DNA of 53,445 nt from assembly GCA_004554455.1 (NCBI GenBank), contig SFMG01000019.1, positions 1-53,445 of the forward strand, in the 5' to 3' direction. This document shows, piece by piece, positions 45,427 to 53,297 of this stretch. Position numbers and translations under genes: made by a program. The stretch is from Bacteroidales bacterium. Lineage in GTDB: Bacteria; Bacteroidota; Bacteroidia; Bacteroidales; UBA932. Position 1 is the stretch's first letter; each line of letters opens with the position of its first letter. Under the pieces are notes generated by a model. It did not search any database. It was not told the origin of the DNA and saw only the letters and a program-made list of their open reading frames with translations.

Positions 45427-46128
45427 ATGAATAATTCTCCAAATGGAAGGACTGTTTCCTTCTCGGTCTGTTTCCTCCTGATGGCCATACTTTTCAATGT
45501 ATGTCTCATCGCCTCGAATCTTTTTGAAACCAAACTTTTCGTACTCGGAGCCATCTCTCTGACGGGAGGAGTTGTCATTTTCCCGGTCTCGTACATACTC
45601 AATGACTGTATTGTCGAGGTCTGGGGTTACAAGAAGGCGCGTCTTGTCATCTGGACAGGCTTCGCAATGAACTTCTTTGTCGTGCTTACGGCCCAGCTCG
45701 TCCGTCTGCTTCCGGCAGCTCCGTTCTGGGATGGCGGCGCCCATTTCGACTATGTATTCGCCCTGGCCCCACGCATCACCCTTGCTTCTATGCTTGCCTT
45801 TGTGAGCGGCTCGAGCGTCAATGCCTGGGTAATGAGCAGGATGAAGGTCGCCAGTTCAGGCAAGCGTTTCTCGCTCAGGGCAATAGTCTCCACCATAGCG
45901 GGGGAGACCATAGATTCCCTGATTTTCTTCCCTATCGCATTCTGGGGCCTCGAAGCAGGCAATATGCTTAAACTGATGCTCACCCAGATAATTGTAAAGA
46001 CTCTCTACGAGATAATCATTCTCCCTGTGACTATGACCGTCGTTAAAAAGGTAAAGAAAATCGAAGGAGAGGATGTGTATGACGGTCATATTTCCTACAA
46101 TCCTTTCAAAATCGGAGATCTCCGGTAA
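45427..46128 (+). CDS. yhhQ: Queuosine precursor transporter (YhhQ/VUT family)
   Basis: 233 residues with about six transmembrane helices (SVCFLLMAILFNVCLIASNL; SLTGGVVIFPVSYILND; RLVIWTGFAMNFFVVLTAQL and others). Family motifs: SNLFETKLFVLG, VVIFPVSYILNDCIVEVWGY and the late GETIDSLIFFPIAFWG. YhhQ imports preQ0/preQ1 for queuosine synthesis. queF follows after 6 nt and a preQ1-type riboswitch candidate precedes it, which fits a salvage/synthesis operon. Confidence 0.92.
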   Translation: MNNSPNGRTVSFSVCFLLMAILFNVCLIASNLFETKLFVLGAISLTGGVVIFPVSYILNDCIVEVWGYKKARLVIWTGFAMNFFVVLTAQLVRLLPAAPFWDGGAHFDYVFALAPRITLASMLAFVSGSSVNAWVMSRMKVASSGKRFSLRAIVSTIAGETIDSLIFFPIAFWGLEAGNMLKLMLTQIIVKTLYEIIILPVTMTVVKKVKKIEGEDVYDGHISYNPFKIGDLR

Positions 46129-46134
46129 TTCGCT

Positions 46135-46596
46135 ATGGACCAGACAAGAAAAGGAGAGGGCCTGAAATCCCTCGGCAGCAAGACGGTTTACAGGGATGAC
46201 TATGCCCCTGAAGTGCTTGAGACTTTTATGAACAGGCACACGGATAATGACTATTGGGTAAGGTTCAACTGCCCTGAGTTCACCAGCCTATGTCCCATAA
46301 CCGGACAGCCGGACTTTGCCGAAATACGCATCAGTTATGTCCCGGACCTGAAGATGGTCGAGAGCAAGAGCCTCAAGCTCTATCTCTTCAGCTTCCGCAA
46401 CCGCGGAGATTTCCACGAGGACTGTGTGAACATAATAATGAAGGACCTGATCGCCCTGATGGACCCCAAGTATATAGAGGTGACCGGGCTGTTTACCCCG
46501 AGGGGCGGTATATCGATATGGCCTTACGCAAATTACGGCCGTCCCGGCACCGAATGGGAGGAACTGGCCGCAAAGCGCTTCAAAGAACACGAGTAA
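46135..46596 (+). CDS. queF: NADPH-dependent 7-cyano-7-deazaguanine reductase
   Basis: 153 residues, the short unimodular (YkvM-type) QueF. It reduces preQ0 to preQ1 in queuosine synthesis. The active-site Cys53 is in FTSLCPITGQPDFAEIRISY, the QueF motif ESKSLKLYLFSFRN is at about 75-90, and GLFTPRGGISIWPYANYG is the C-terminal substrate segment. Cotranscribed with yhhQ. Its stop is followed 3 nt later by the stop of the convergent Dabb gene. Confidence 0.95.
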   Translation: MDQTRKGEGLKSLGSKTVYRDDYAPEVLETFMNRHTDNDYWVRFNCPEFTSLCPITGQPDFAEIRISYVPDLKMVESKSLKLYLFSFRNRGDFHEDCVNIIMKDLIALMDPKYIEVTGLFTPRGGISIWPYANYGRPGTEWEELAAKRFKEHE

Positions 46597-46599
46597 GTC

Positions 46600-46908
46600 T
46601 TAGTCCACTTCGAAATCGAGACAGCAGCGGAGTTCGGTATATGGCCGGACTTTGCCGTTGGCGACAGCGACGTGCGCAGGATGGACTGCATAGCCCTTCA
46701 ATGCCTCCTCCGATTCGAGCAGGCTGTCGAGCATAAGGTCCGCATTGGAGGAGTCCAGCCGTCCGTCGATGATCACCTTGATGTCAATCAGACCGGGAAT
46801 CTGACCTTTCAGGGCTTCCAGGCCGGCTTTGATTTCTTTCTTGACGGCGCTTTTCTCAGCCTCGCCGAGCTCGCTTTTGAGTTTCCAGAGTATGATGTGT
46901 CTTACCAT
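46600..46908 (-). CDS. Dabb family stress-responsive alpha/beta-barrel protein
   Basis: 102 residues: MVRHIILWKLKSELGEAEKS start, LEALKGQIPGLIDIKVIID, DLMLDSLLESEEALKGYAVH and PAHVAVANGKVRPY near the end, the typical Dabb (dimeric alpha-beta barrel) pattern. Function is generally unknown in bacteria; some relatives are linked to stress or to polyketide cyclisation. It overlaps the ffh 3' end by 7 bp and is the last gene of a lysA-ffh-dabb unit. Confidence 0.88.
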   Translation of the reverse strand: MVRHIILWKLKSELGEAEKSAVKKEIKAGLEALKGQIPGLIDIKVIIDGRLDSSNADLMLDSLLESEEALKGYAVHPAHVAVANGKVRPYTELRCCLDFEVD

Positions 46909-48218
46909 AGTCTCTTCTTCTTCATATTGCCGCCCATAAACTGCTTCATTGCCTTGCGGGTGCCCTCGAACTGCTTGAGCAGCTTGTTGACTTCCTGAAG
47001 CGATGTCCCGGAGCCGTCTGCGATTCTCTTGCGGCGGCTGCCGTTGATTATCTCCGGACGCTCCCTTTCGGCCGGGGTCATTGACATTATTATGGCTTCG
47101 ATGCCCTTGAAGGCCTTTTCGTTGTCGATATCGACATCCTTGATGGCCTTGCCTACGCCCGGAAGCATCGATGCGAGTTCCTTGATGTCGCCCATTTTCT
47201 TGACCTGCTGAATCTGGTTGTAGAAGTCCATAAGGGTGAACTGGTCCTTGGCGAGTTTCTTCTTCAGCTCGCGGGCTTCCTTCTCGTCATACGCTTCCTG
47301 AGCTTTCTCCACGAGGGAAACCACGTCGCCCATGCCAAGTATGCGGTCTGCGATACGCTCCGGATGGAAGACGTCGAGGGCCTCCATCTTCTCGCCTGTG
47401 GAAATGAATTTGATCGGTTTGCCCGTTACCGCCCTTATCGAGAGAGCCGCACCTCCGCGGGTGTCACCATCCATTTTGGTGAGTACGACTCCGTCGAAAT
47501 CCAGTCTCTCATTGAAGGCTTTGGCGGTCTCCACTGCGTCCTGACCGGTCATCGCATCCACTACGAAGAGGGTTTCGCTTGGCTTGACTGCAGCGTGCAG
47601 GGCTGAAATCTCGTCCATCAGCTCCTTGTCCACTGCAAGTCGTCCGGCGGTATCGACTATGACTACCGGATAGCCCTCGGCCTTGGCCTTGTGAATGGCA
47701 TTTTGTGCAATAGATATAGGGTCTTTTACGCCTTCTTCGGTGTAAACGGTGACGCCGACCTGGGCACCCAGGGTCTTGAGCTGCTCTATGGCTGCCGGAC
47801 GGAAGGTGTCGCAGGCGGCAAGGAGCACCTTGGTTCCGCGTTTGCTCTTGATGTTGAGGGCCAGTTTGCCGCAGAAGGTAGTCTTTCCCGAACCGTTCAG
47901 ACCTGCCACCAGCACCACAGCCGGCTGTCCCTTGATGTTGATGTCGCTGTATTCGCTGCCCATCAGCGCGGCAAGCTCGTCATGGACTATCTTCACGATC
48001 ATCTGCTGAGGCTTCACTGCCGTGAGCACGTTCTGGCCAAGCGCTTTCTTCTTCACGTCGTCGCAGAACTGCTTTGCGATCTTGTAGCTTACGTCGGCAT
48101 CGAGCAGGGCGCGGCGTATGTCCTTGAGGGCTTCCGCAATGTTGATTTCGGTAATCTTGCCTTCTCCCTTGAGCAGTTTGAAGGATCTCTCTATCTTTTC
48201 ACTGAGATTCTCGAACAT
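46902..48218 (-). CDS. ffh: Signal recognition particle protein Ffh
   Basis: 438 residues. N domain (LSEKIERSFKLLKGEGKITE), GTPase G domain with G1 GLNGSGKTTFCGKLA, G3 DTAGRLAVDKELMDE and G4 TKMDGDTRGGAAL, then the C-terminal methionine-containing M domain (about 305-438, ending MKQFMGGNMKKKRLW). It binds SRP RNA and signal sequences and docks with FtsY for co-translational membrane targeting. I found no SRP RNA gene in the window. It starts 23 nt after lysA. Confidence 0.97.
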   Translation of the reverse strand: MFENLSEKIERSFKLLKGEGKITEINIAEALKDIRRALLDADVSYKIAKQFCDDVKKKALGQNVLTAVKPQQMIVKIVHDELAALMGSEYSDINIKGQPAVVLVAGLNGSGKTTFCGKLALNIKSKRGTKVLLAACDTFRPAAIEQLKTLGAQVGVTVYTEEGVKDPISIAQNAIHKAKAEGYPVVIVDTAGRLAVDKELMDEISALHAAVKPSETLFVVDAMTGQDAVETAKAFNERLDFDGVVLTKMDGDTRGGAALSIRAVTGKPIKFISTGEKMEALDVFHPERIADRILGMGDVVSLVEKAQEAYDEKEARELKKKLAKDQFTLMDFYNQIQQVKKMGDIKELASMLPGVGKAIKDVDIDNEKAFKGIEAIIMSMTPAERERPEIINGSRRKRIADGSGTSLQEVNKLLKQFEGTRKAMKQFMGGNMKKKRLW

Positions 48219-48241
48219 ATATTCTTATGATAATATTTCGG

Positions 48242-49438
48242 TTAAAGGATTCTGCATTCTTTTTCCGCCTCATCTATGCGGTCGGAATAGACGGCCTGTG
48301 CTATGGGACGCAGGGTGTAGCGCGTAGACATCGACTGTCCGTAGGCGCCGGCGCTGTGTATCACGAGCAGGTCTCCGCGCACCGTCAGAGGCAGCTGGCG
48401 TCCCTTGCCCCAGCTGTCGCTGGACTCGCAGACAGGGCCGACCACGTCATACAGCTGGTTTGCAGGCAGGGTCGGACGCTCTTCCGCACTGAGGTTTTCT
48501 ATGAGGTGGAAGGAGCCGTAGAAGGCGGGACGTACGAGGTTGTTCATTCCCGCGTCCACCACCACGAAGGATTTCGCTTCCGTCTCCTTGACGAAAAGTA
48601 CCTTGGTGATAAGGTCTCCGCACTGGGCAACCAGAGAACGGCCCGGCTCCACGTGAATGGTGCGACCGTCCCGTCTGTCGATGGTTTCCGCGATGGTTTT
48701 GAACCAGAGACCGAAATCCGGGAAAGGCTCGGCATAAGGATCGTCGTAGTTCACTCCCAGTCCGCCTCCGAGGTTTATCATGTCCACCTTCAGACCCCTT
48801 GACTCGAACCAGGCGGCCGCCTTGTTTGCGCGCACGCAGAGGTCGCGCGTTACGTTTTCGATGTCGGTGATCTGGGAACCTATATGGTAGTGTATGCCCC
48901 TGAATCGAACGTTCCCGCACTGCATAAGCATTTCGACCAGTTCGTCGAATTCGCTCTCCGAGACTCCGAACTTGTTGGTATTCAGACCGGAAGTGACGTA
49001 TCTGAAAGTGTGGGCGTCTATGTTCGGATTCACCCTTATGCATACGTTCGCCGTGAAGCCGTATTTGCGGGCGATTTCATTTATTATATATAGCTCCTGC
49101 ACGCTTTCGACGTTCAGGGCGCCAATGCCTGCTATGCCGGCATTCAATATCTCCTCGTCGCTCTTGCCGACTCCGGCGAATACTATCTTTTCCGCCGCAA
49201 TGCCGCAGTTGAGGGCTAGACGCAGTTCGTCGCCGCTGACGCAATCGACTCCGAAGCCGTATTCGCCCAGCAGGGAGACAATGCGCGCGTTCTCGTTGGC
49301 CTTGGTCGCGTAGTGGACTTCGATGCCGTATTGCCCGGCCAGTTCGCTTACTTTGCGGGCCGTGTCTTTCAGGATATCCATATCGTAATAATAGAACGGA
49401 GTCCTGATGTTTTCGAAATTCTTGGCTTTCTTCTTCAT
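48242..49438 (-). CDS. lysA: Diaminopimelate decarboxylase
   Basis: 398 residues from MKKKAKNFENIRTPFYYYDM (ATG 49438; a longer start would cross the promoter). PLP enzyme producing L-lysine from meso-diaminopimelate. Schiff-base Lys46 in HYATKANENA, GGGLGVNYDDPY phosphate loop, VEPGRSLVAQCGDL, active-site Cys in GPVCESSDSWGKG (about 345) and GAYGQSMSTRY near the end. First gene of the lysA-ffh-dabb unit. Promoter box ends 8 nt before the ATG. Confidence 0.95.
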   Translation of the reverse strand: MKKKAKNFENIRTPFYYYDMDILKDTARKVSELAGQYGIEVHYATKANENARIVSLLGEYGFGVDCVSGDELRLALNCGIAAEKIVFAGVGKSDEEILNAGIAGIGALNVESVQELYIINEIARKYGFTANVCIRVNPNIDAHTFRYVTSGLNTNKFGVSESEFDELVEMLMQCGNVRFRGIHYHIGSQITDIENVTRDLCVRANKAAAWFESRGLKVDMINLGGGLGVNYDDPYAEPFPDFGLWFKTIAETIDRRDGRTIHVEPGRSLVAQCGDLITKVLFVKETEAKSFVVVDAGMNNLVRPAFYGSFHLIENLSAEERPTLPANQLYDVVGPVCESSDSWGKGRQLPLTVRGDLLVIHSAGAYGQSMSTRYTLRPIAQAVYSDRIDEAEKECRIL

Positions 49439-49446
49439 ACAAACGG

Positions 49447-49485
49447 CAAATATAGTCATAATCTTAATTTTCTTTCGTACTTTTG
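49447..49485. promoter_or_regulatory. Divergent -7 boxes, lysA and the AraC-type regulator
   Basis: Minus-strand TATATTTG (49454-49447), 8 nt before the lysA ATG (near-leaderless). Plus-strand TACTTTTG (49478-49485), 29 nt before the ATG at 49515. Confidence 0.55.
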
Positions 49486-49514
49486 CACGCATTCTTAACC
49501 CTTGATATTGTTAT

Positions 49515-50708
49515 ATGATAAATACATATCTTGAATTGTCGCTGCTTATCGACCTCGTCGCCTCGGTGTGTTTTTCGCTGATCTTTGCCCTCATCAAGAT
49601 TCCGCGTTCAGACTATTCCAGGGGACTCTGCACTTCCAAGCAGTTTCTTTCCGGCAGTTTCGCTGCCATAGCGGCTGTGCTCTGGTTCACCCTCTATCAC
49701 AGGGATGTAGCCGATTTTCCGCGTTTCGCCACCCTGATGATGCTTGTTGTGACCGCCGTTTCAGCGGTGGTGATGTCCTACAGCCTCATAAGCCTCCTGG
49801 ACGATAAGTTCATGGGACGAGACCTCTTTCTGATCAATGTAATAATAATCGCTGCTCTGGGAATAGCCCTGGCCAGGGTTTATCTGCACGGACACCTCCT
49901 GGCCACAAAGGTGCTTACCGGCATTTTCGTGGCGGCTCATGTGCTGCAGTGCGTCTATCACATCATACGCTTCAATGCGATTTACGTGGGCAGCCGCAAG
50001 CGTTTCAAGGACTATTACGACGAAGATGATGACCGCAGGATACGCTGGATACGCTTCTGCTACATCATCATGATGCTCACCGATATGTTCATACTGGTCT
50101 ATATGGGCTTTTACCTGCTCTTCCAGCGCGAACTCATAATAGTCGTTTACGTGCTCTTCTACTCCCTGTTCATGCTCTATTTCTCAAGCAATTACATCAG
50201 CTTCCTGAGCAGCCACAAGATACTCCTCGACGCTTTTGCCCACGAGACCCTCGACATAACGAGCCGCCAGCCGGCAAGGCGTGTGCGCGATAAGAACAAA
50301 GAGGCCCGCAAGGGGCAGGCCGGTCTGTATGCATCCCAGGATGAGGCCAGGGAAAAGGAGTTCAAACGCATATCCAAAGCCCTGTCAAACTGGGTTGCCG
50401 AAAAACGTTTCCGCGAATACGACAAGAGCCGCGACGAAATAGCCGGGCAGCTCAATACGACTAAGGAGATGCTCCAGCTCTATTTTTCCGTCTGTGTCGG
50501 AGAGGATTTCCGCAGTTGGAGGACGGCCCTCAGGATAGAGGATGCCAAGAAACTCCTGCTCGAGGACAGGAAGGCCAGCACCAATGTGATTGCTGAGATC
50601 TGCGGCTTCAGCGACCGCTCCAATTTCCACAGGCAGTTCAGCCATATCGTGGGCTGTTCTCCTAAAGAATGGCGCGAATCTGAGGGTCATCCTGAAAATC
50701 TGTCCTGA
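49515..50708 (+). CDS. Membrane-anchored AraC-family regulator
   Basis: 397 residues. About six to seven transmembrane helices fill residues 1-235 (LSLLIDLVASVCFSLIFALI; FLINVIIIAALGIALARVY; IIMMLTDMFILVYMGFYLLF; IIVVYVLFYSLFMLYFSSNY). A cytosolic linker (about 240-300) follows, then an AraC-type DNA-binding domain with two HTHs (QLNTTKEMLQLYFSVCVGED and IAEICGFSDRSNFHRQFSHI ending GCSPKEWRES). Probably senses a membrane or periplasmic signal and regulates nearby or distant genes. Divergent from lysA. Confidence 0.88.
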   Translation: MINTYLELSLLIDLVASVCFSLIFALIKIPRSDYSRGLCTSKQFLSGSFAAIAAVLWFTLYHRDVADFPRFATLMMLVVTAVSAVVMSYSLISLLDDKFMGRDLFLINVIIIAALGIALARVYLHGHLLATKVLTGIFVAAHVLQCVYHIIRFNAIYVGSRKRFKDYYDEDDDRRIRWIRFCYIIMMLTDMFILVYMGFYLLFQRELIIVVYVLFYSLFMLYFSSNYISFLSSHKILLDAFAHETLDITSRQPARRVRDKNKEARKGQAGLYASQDEAREKEFKRISKALSNWVAEKRFREYDKSRDEIAGQLNTTKEMLQLYFSVCVGEDFRSWRTALRIEDAKKLLLEDRKASTNVIAEICGFSDRSNFHRQFSHIVGCSPKEWRESEGHPENLS

Positions 50709-50713
50709 AGAAC

Positions 50714-50757
50714 TTTGTTGTTTCTGCAATTTTTGGTAAATTTGCGGGCTAAATTTG
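50714..50757 (+). promoter_or_regulatory. Tandem -7 boxes upstream of the TPR gene
   Basis: TTTG at 50714-50717, 19 nt, then TAAATTTG (50737-50744): a full consensus promoter. A second identical TAAATTTG lies at 50750-50757, 13 bp further on. Two start points are likely for the gene at 50784. Confidence 0.65.
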
Positions 50758-50783
50758 AAATATAATATAAAACAATAGCAATT

Positions 50784-51449
50784 ATGGCAACAAAGGAAAG
50801 TAAGGAAAAGACAGAGGCCGTCGTAGAAGCTGTTTCAAAGACCGACCTCTTCTTCAAGGAGAACAAAAACCTGATCATCGGCGTGGCCGTTGCTGCAGTG
50901 CTTGTGGCTTTCGGTATCTTCGCATTCCAGAAATGGTACTATCAGCCTAAGGCCCGCGAGGCCCAGCAGCAGCTCTATCCGGCTGAAATGGCATTCAAGG
51001 CTGAGAGCTGGGAGACCGCTCTCAACGGTGACGGCAACAACCTCGGTATCGCCCAGGTGATAGAGGATTACGGTAAGGCAACTCCTGCCGCCGCCTGGTT
51101 CGAGGCAGGAATATGCGAGCTCCAGCTCGGCAACTACGAGTCCGCCATCGATTATCTCAAGAACTACAAGGGCAAGGATGCCATTCTCAAGGCACGCTCA
51201 ATCTCCTGTATGGGCGATGCTTATGTCGGTCTCGAGGACTATGCGAAGGCTCTTGACTGCTTCGTGAAGGCTGCCGGCGTCATTGACAACATCTATGCTG
51301 CGGCATACCTCCTCAAAGCCGGTGTCACCGCTGAACAGCTCGGCAAGAACGAAGAGGCCCTCAAGTATTACAAGACCATCAAGGAGCAGTATCCTCAGTC
51401 AATGGAAGGATACGACATCGACAAGTATATCAGCCGTCTGGCAAAATAA
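50784..51449 (+). CDS. Membrane-anchored TPR protein (YfgM-like)
   Basis: 221 residues. Charged N terminus, one transmembrane helix (about 30-48: LIIGVAVAAVLVAFGIFAF) and three to four TPR-like helix pairs (about 95-215: AAAWFEAGICELQLGNYESA, SCMGDAYVGLEDYAKALDCF, LLKAGVTAEQLGKNEEALKY). The layout resembles YfgM-type envelope chaperone-associated proteins, but similarity is by layout only. Strongly biased codons suggest high expression. The yebC gene follows after 19 nt. Confidence 0.82.
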   Translation: MATKESKEKTEAVVEAVSKTDLFFKENKNLIIGVAVAAVLVAFGIFAFQKWYYQPKAREAQQQLYPAEMAFKAESWETALNGDGNNLGIAQVIEDYGKATPAAAWFEAGICELQLGNYESAIDYLKNYKGKDAILKARSISCMGDAYVGLEDYAKALDCFVKAAGVIDNIYAAAYLLKAGVTAEQLGKNEEALKYYKTIKEQYPQSMEGYDIDKYISRLAK

Positions 51450-51468
51450 TTCGAAAAGCTATCGGTTT

Positions 51469-52209
51469 ATGGGAAGAGCATTTGAATTCAGAAAGGAAAG
51501 AAAGTTCAAGCGTTGGGGCCACATGGCCAAAGTGTTCACCAAGATCGGCAAGGAAATCACCATTGCCGTAAAGGCCGGCGGTCCGGACGTTACCGGTAAC
51601 CCACGTCTCCGCGCCCTGCTTCAGACAGCACGCAGCGAGAATATGCCAAAGGAGAACATCGAACGCGCCATCAAGCGTGCAAGCGAGAAGGATCAGGCTG
51701 ATTACAAGGAGGTTGTATTCGAGGGCCGTGCGCCTCACGGCATAGCCGTCCTCGTGGAGACCGCCACTGACAACAACAACCGCACTGTTGCGAACGTCCG
51801 TTCTTATTTCACCAAGTTCGGCGGCTCGCTCGGAACTTCCGGCAGCGTGGACTATATGTTCGACCGCAAGAGTGTATTCCGCTTCAAGATCAACGGCGAA
51901 TACGATCTCGAGGAGCTCGAGCTCGAAATGATAGACTGCGGCGTGGATGAGCTTTTCGAGGAGGTGGACGAGGACGACAACAAGTCCATCTGCGCCTACG
52001 GCGAGTTTACCTCTTTCAACCAGATTCAGAAGTTCATCGAGGACAATGGCTATGAGCTCGTGTCTGCGGAGTTTACCCGCATACCTAACACCGAACTCGT
52101 GGAACTCAGCGCAGAGGACCGCGTGGAGGTTGACAAGCTGATCGAGAAGATCGAGGATGACGAGGACGTGCAGAACGTTTACACCAACCTCAAGCCTGCA
52201 GAGGAATAG
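51469..52209 (+). CDS. yebC: YebC/PmpR family protein
   Basis: 246 residues from MGRAFEFRKERKFKRWGHMA (ATG 51469; a longer frame would overlap the TPR gene). YebC/TACO1 family: KVFTKIGKEITIAVKAGGPD, NPRLRALLQTARSENMPKEN, GPHGIAVLVET-like segment APHGIAVLVETATDNNNRT, FTKFGGSLGTSGSVDYMF. Members act as transcription regulators in some bacteria and, in others, help ribosomes translate proline stretches. Followed by a strong terminator. Confidence 0.95.
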   Translation: MGRAFEFRKERKFKRWGHMAKVFTKIGKEITIAVKAGGPDVTGNPRLRALLQTARSENMPKENIERAIKRASEKDQADYKEVVFEGRAPHGIAVLVETATDNNNRTVANVRSYFTKFGGSLGTSGSVDYMFDRKSVFRFKINGEYDLEELELEMIDCGVDELFEEVDEDDNKSICAYGEFTSFNQIQKFIEDNGYELVSAEFTRIPNTELVELSAEDRVEVDKLIEKIEDDEDVQNVYTNLKPAEE

Positions 52210-52226
52210 TCTTCAGGACTATATAT

Positions 52227-52270
52227 AAAAGGTGACTGTCAGTCTTACGACTTTCAGTCACCTTTTTTTA
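52227..52270 (+). terminator. Terminator after yebC
   Basis: Perfect stem AAAAGGTGACTG (52227-52238) / CAGTCACCTTTT (52255-52266) with a 16-nt loop and TTTTTTT; A and T tracts flank the stem, so it may act in both directions. Confidence 0.9.
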
Positions 52271-52285
52271 TTACCGGTACCGGCC

Positions 52286-52512
52286 TTCGTTGAGGCAACG
52301 ACTGCTCCAGGCGGGCCATTCTTCGTTGAGGCAACGAAAATTAGAATCGGACGCGGATGTTGATGCGGCGGGGACAGGTGCTACTACGGCGGCTTTTTAC
52401 TTAGGATTATGCCGCCTTCGTGGCATCCTGTCCCCGCCTTCGTCCGCCACGCCGCTGTAGGCGGGCTATTCTTCGTCGCAGCAACGACTGCAGCGGGCGG
52501 GCCATTAAATCG
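52286..52512 (+). repeat. Repeat island C (73-bp core, complete hairpin, linker)
   Basis: Non-coding. It contains a direct repeat of CTTCGTTGAGGCAACGA (52285-52301 and 52321-52337), one TTAGAATCGGACGCGGA core (52340-52356), the complete 64-bp hairpin (52371-52434; GGGACAGG and CCTGTCCC outer arms, one mismatch) and a linker (CCCCGCCTTCGTCCGCCACG) like that of islands A and B. There is no 72-bp array; the linker ends near ATTAAATCGATGCTG, possibly one residual arm. The module order differs from A and B, since the core stands before the hairpin. It fills the gap between yebC and the AT-rich gene. Confidence 0.8.
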
Positions 52513-52583
52513 ATGCTGACAAGCAGATTTCTTGTTTTGGTGCTAAATCTTTCCGTCTGTGTAAAAGCATACGGGATAATAGA

Positions 52584-52607
52584 TGTAAATTTACACCGAT
52601 AAATCGG
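52584..52607. promoter_or_regulatory. Two adjacent palindromes before the AT-rich gene
   Basis: Perfect 12-bp palindrome TGTAAATTTACA (52584-52595) immediately followed by CCGAT-AA-ATCGG (52596-52607), 10 nt before the ATG at 52617. A repressor site or a hairpin at the ribosome binding region are both possible. Confidence 0.45.
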
Positions 52608-52616
52608 AATTCTATT

Positions 52617-53297
52617 ATGTCATCTTTTCAAATTTACATCATAAAGCTGGATAGTAACTCTCCTCGTGATATTAAAGAATTAAGCGAATGGGTTTCGAAT
52701 CAGATTGAATCTACTCCTGTAGAATGTCAGGACGATAGAAGTATTCTATGTACTCCATTAAGAGATTGCTACGAACAGCTATTAGAAAGGTACCCAGCTC
52801 TCAATGGCAGGGATGCGACTGATGACGATGAACTGATTGATAAAGCATTTGATTATTATCTGTCTCGCAATGTAATAATGATAGACTGTACATATTCCCA
52901 ACATATTCCTGCATTTGAATATGTACAAGGTATAGCGAAGAAATACGGATTGTGTATATATCATACGCAGTCAATTAAATTATTGGACGACAATAACACT
53001 CCAATAGGTTATGGAACTCGACATTATACCACCGATTATCCTACGCTATGGAAAGCCATTATATTGTCATTAAAGACCCCTATTATTGTATCGATAATAA
53101 TATTTGCGGTTTATTATATAATCAAATATCTATGCACATTGAATCCGCTACCAGATTATTTACCTTCAATTCATATTTCACCTACAACAATAGCAGTCAT
53201 TACCTTTATATATGCTGCCTTCCTTATTGTAATAGGTGTGAGGAATGCACGAAGAGGTAGAAGAAAGATGTACGAGGAGACTAACATTGATAACTAA
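52617..53297 (+). CDS. AT-rich protein with two C-terminal transmembrane helices, immunity-like N-terminal domain
   Basis: 226 residues, clearly more AT-rich than its neighbours, which suggests transfer. The N-terminal domain (about 35-130: CTPLRDCYEQLLERYPALNG, DELIDKAFDYYLSRNVIMID, GIAKKYGLCIYHTQ) has a look seen in bacterial immunity-type proteins: Pro-Leu...Tyr-Pro-Leu, an Asp-rich stretch, and ...A.KYGL.IY. Two transmembrane helices follow (about 152-172 and 186-206), then a basic tail (RNARRGRRKMYEE). Family not identified. It could be an orphan immunity protein or part of a system continuing beyond the window. Confidence 0.7.
   Translation: MSSFQIYIIKLDSNSPRDIKELSEWVSNQIESTPVECQDDRSILCTPLRDCYEQLLERYPALNGRDATDDDELIDKAFDYYLSRNVIMIDCTYSQHIPAFEYVQGIAKKYGLCIYHTQSIKLLDDNNTPIGYGTRHYTTDYPTLWKAIILSLKTPIIVSIIIFAVYYIIKYLCTLNPLPDYLPSIHISPTTIAVITFIYAAFLIVIGVRNARRGRRKMYEETNIDN

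Noticed and set aside
46902..49515. SRP RNA gene near ffh
   Set aside because: The gaps around ffh and lysA are too short and show no SRP RNA-like structure.
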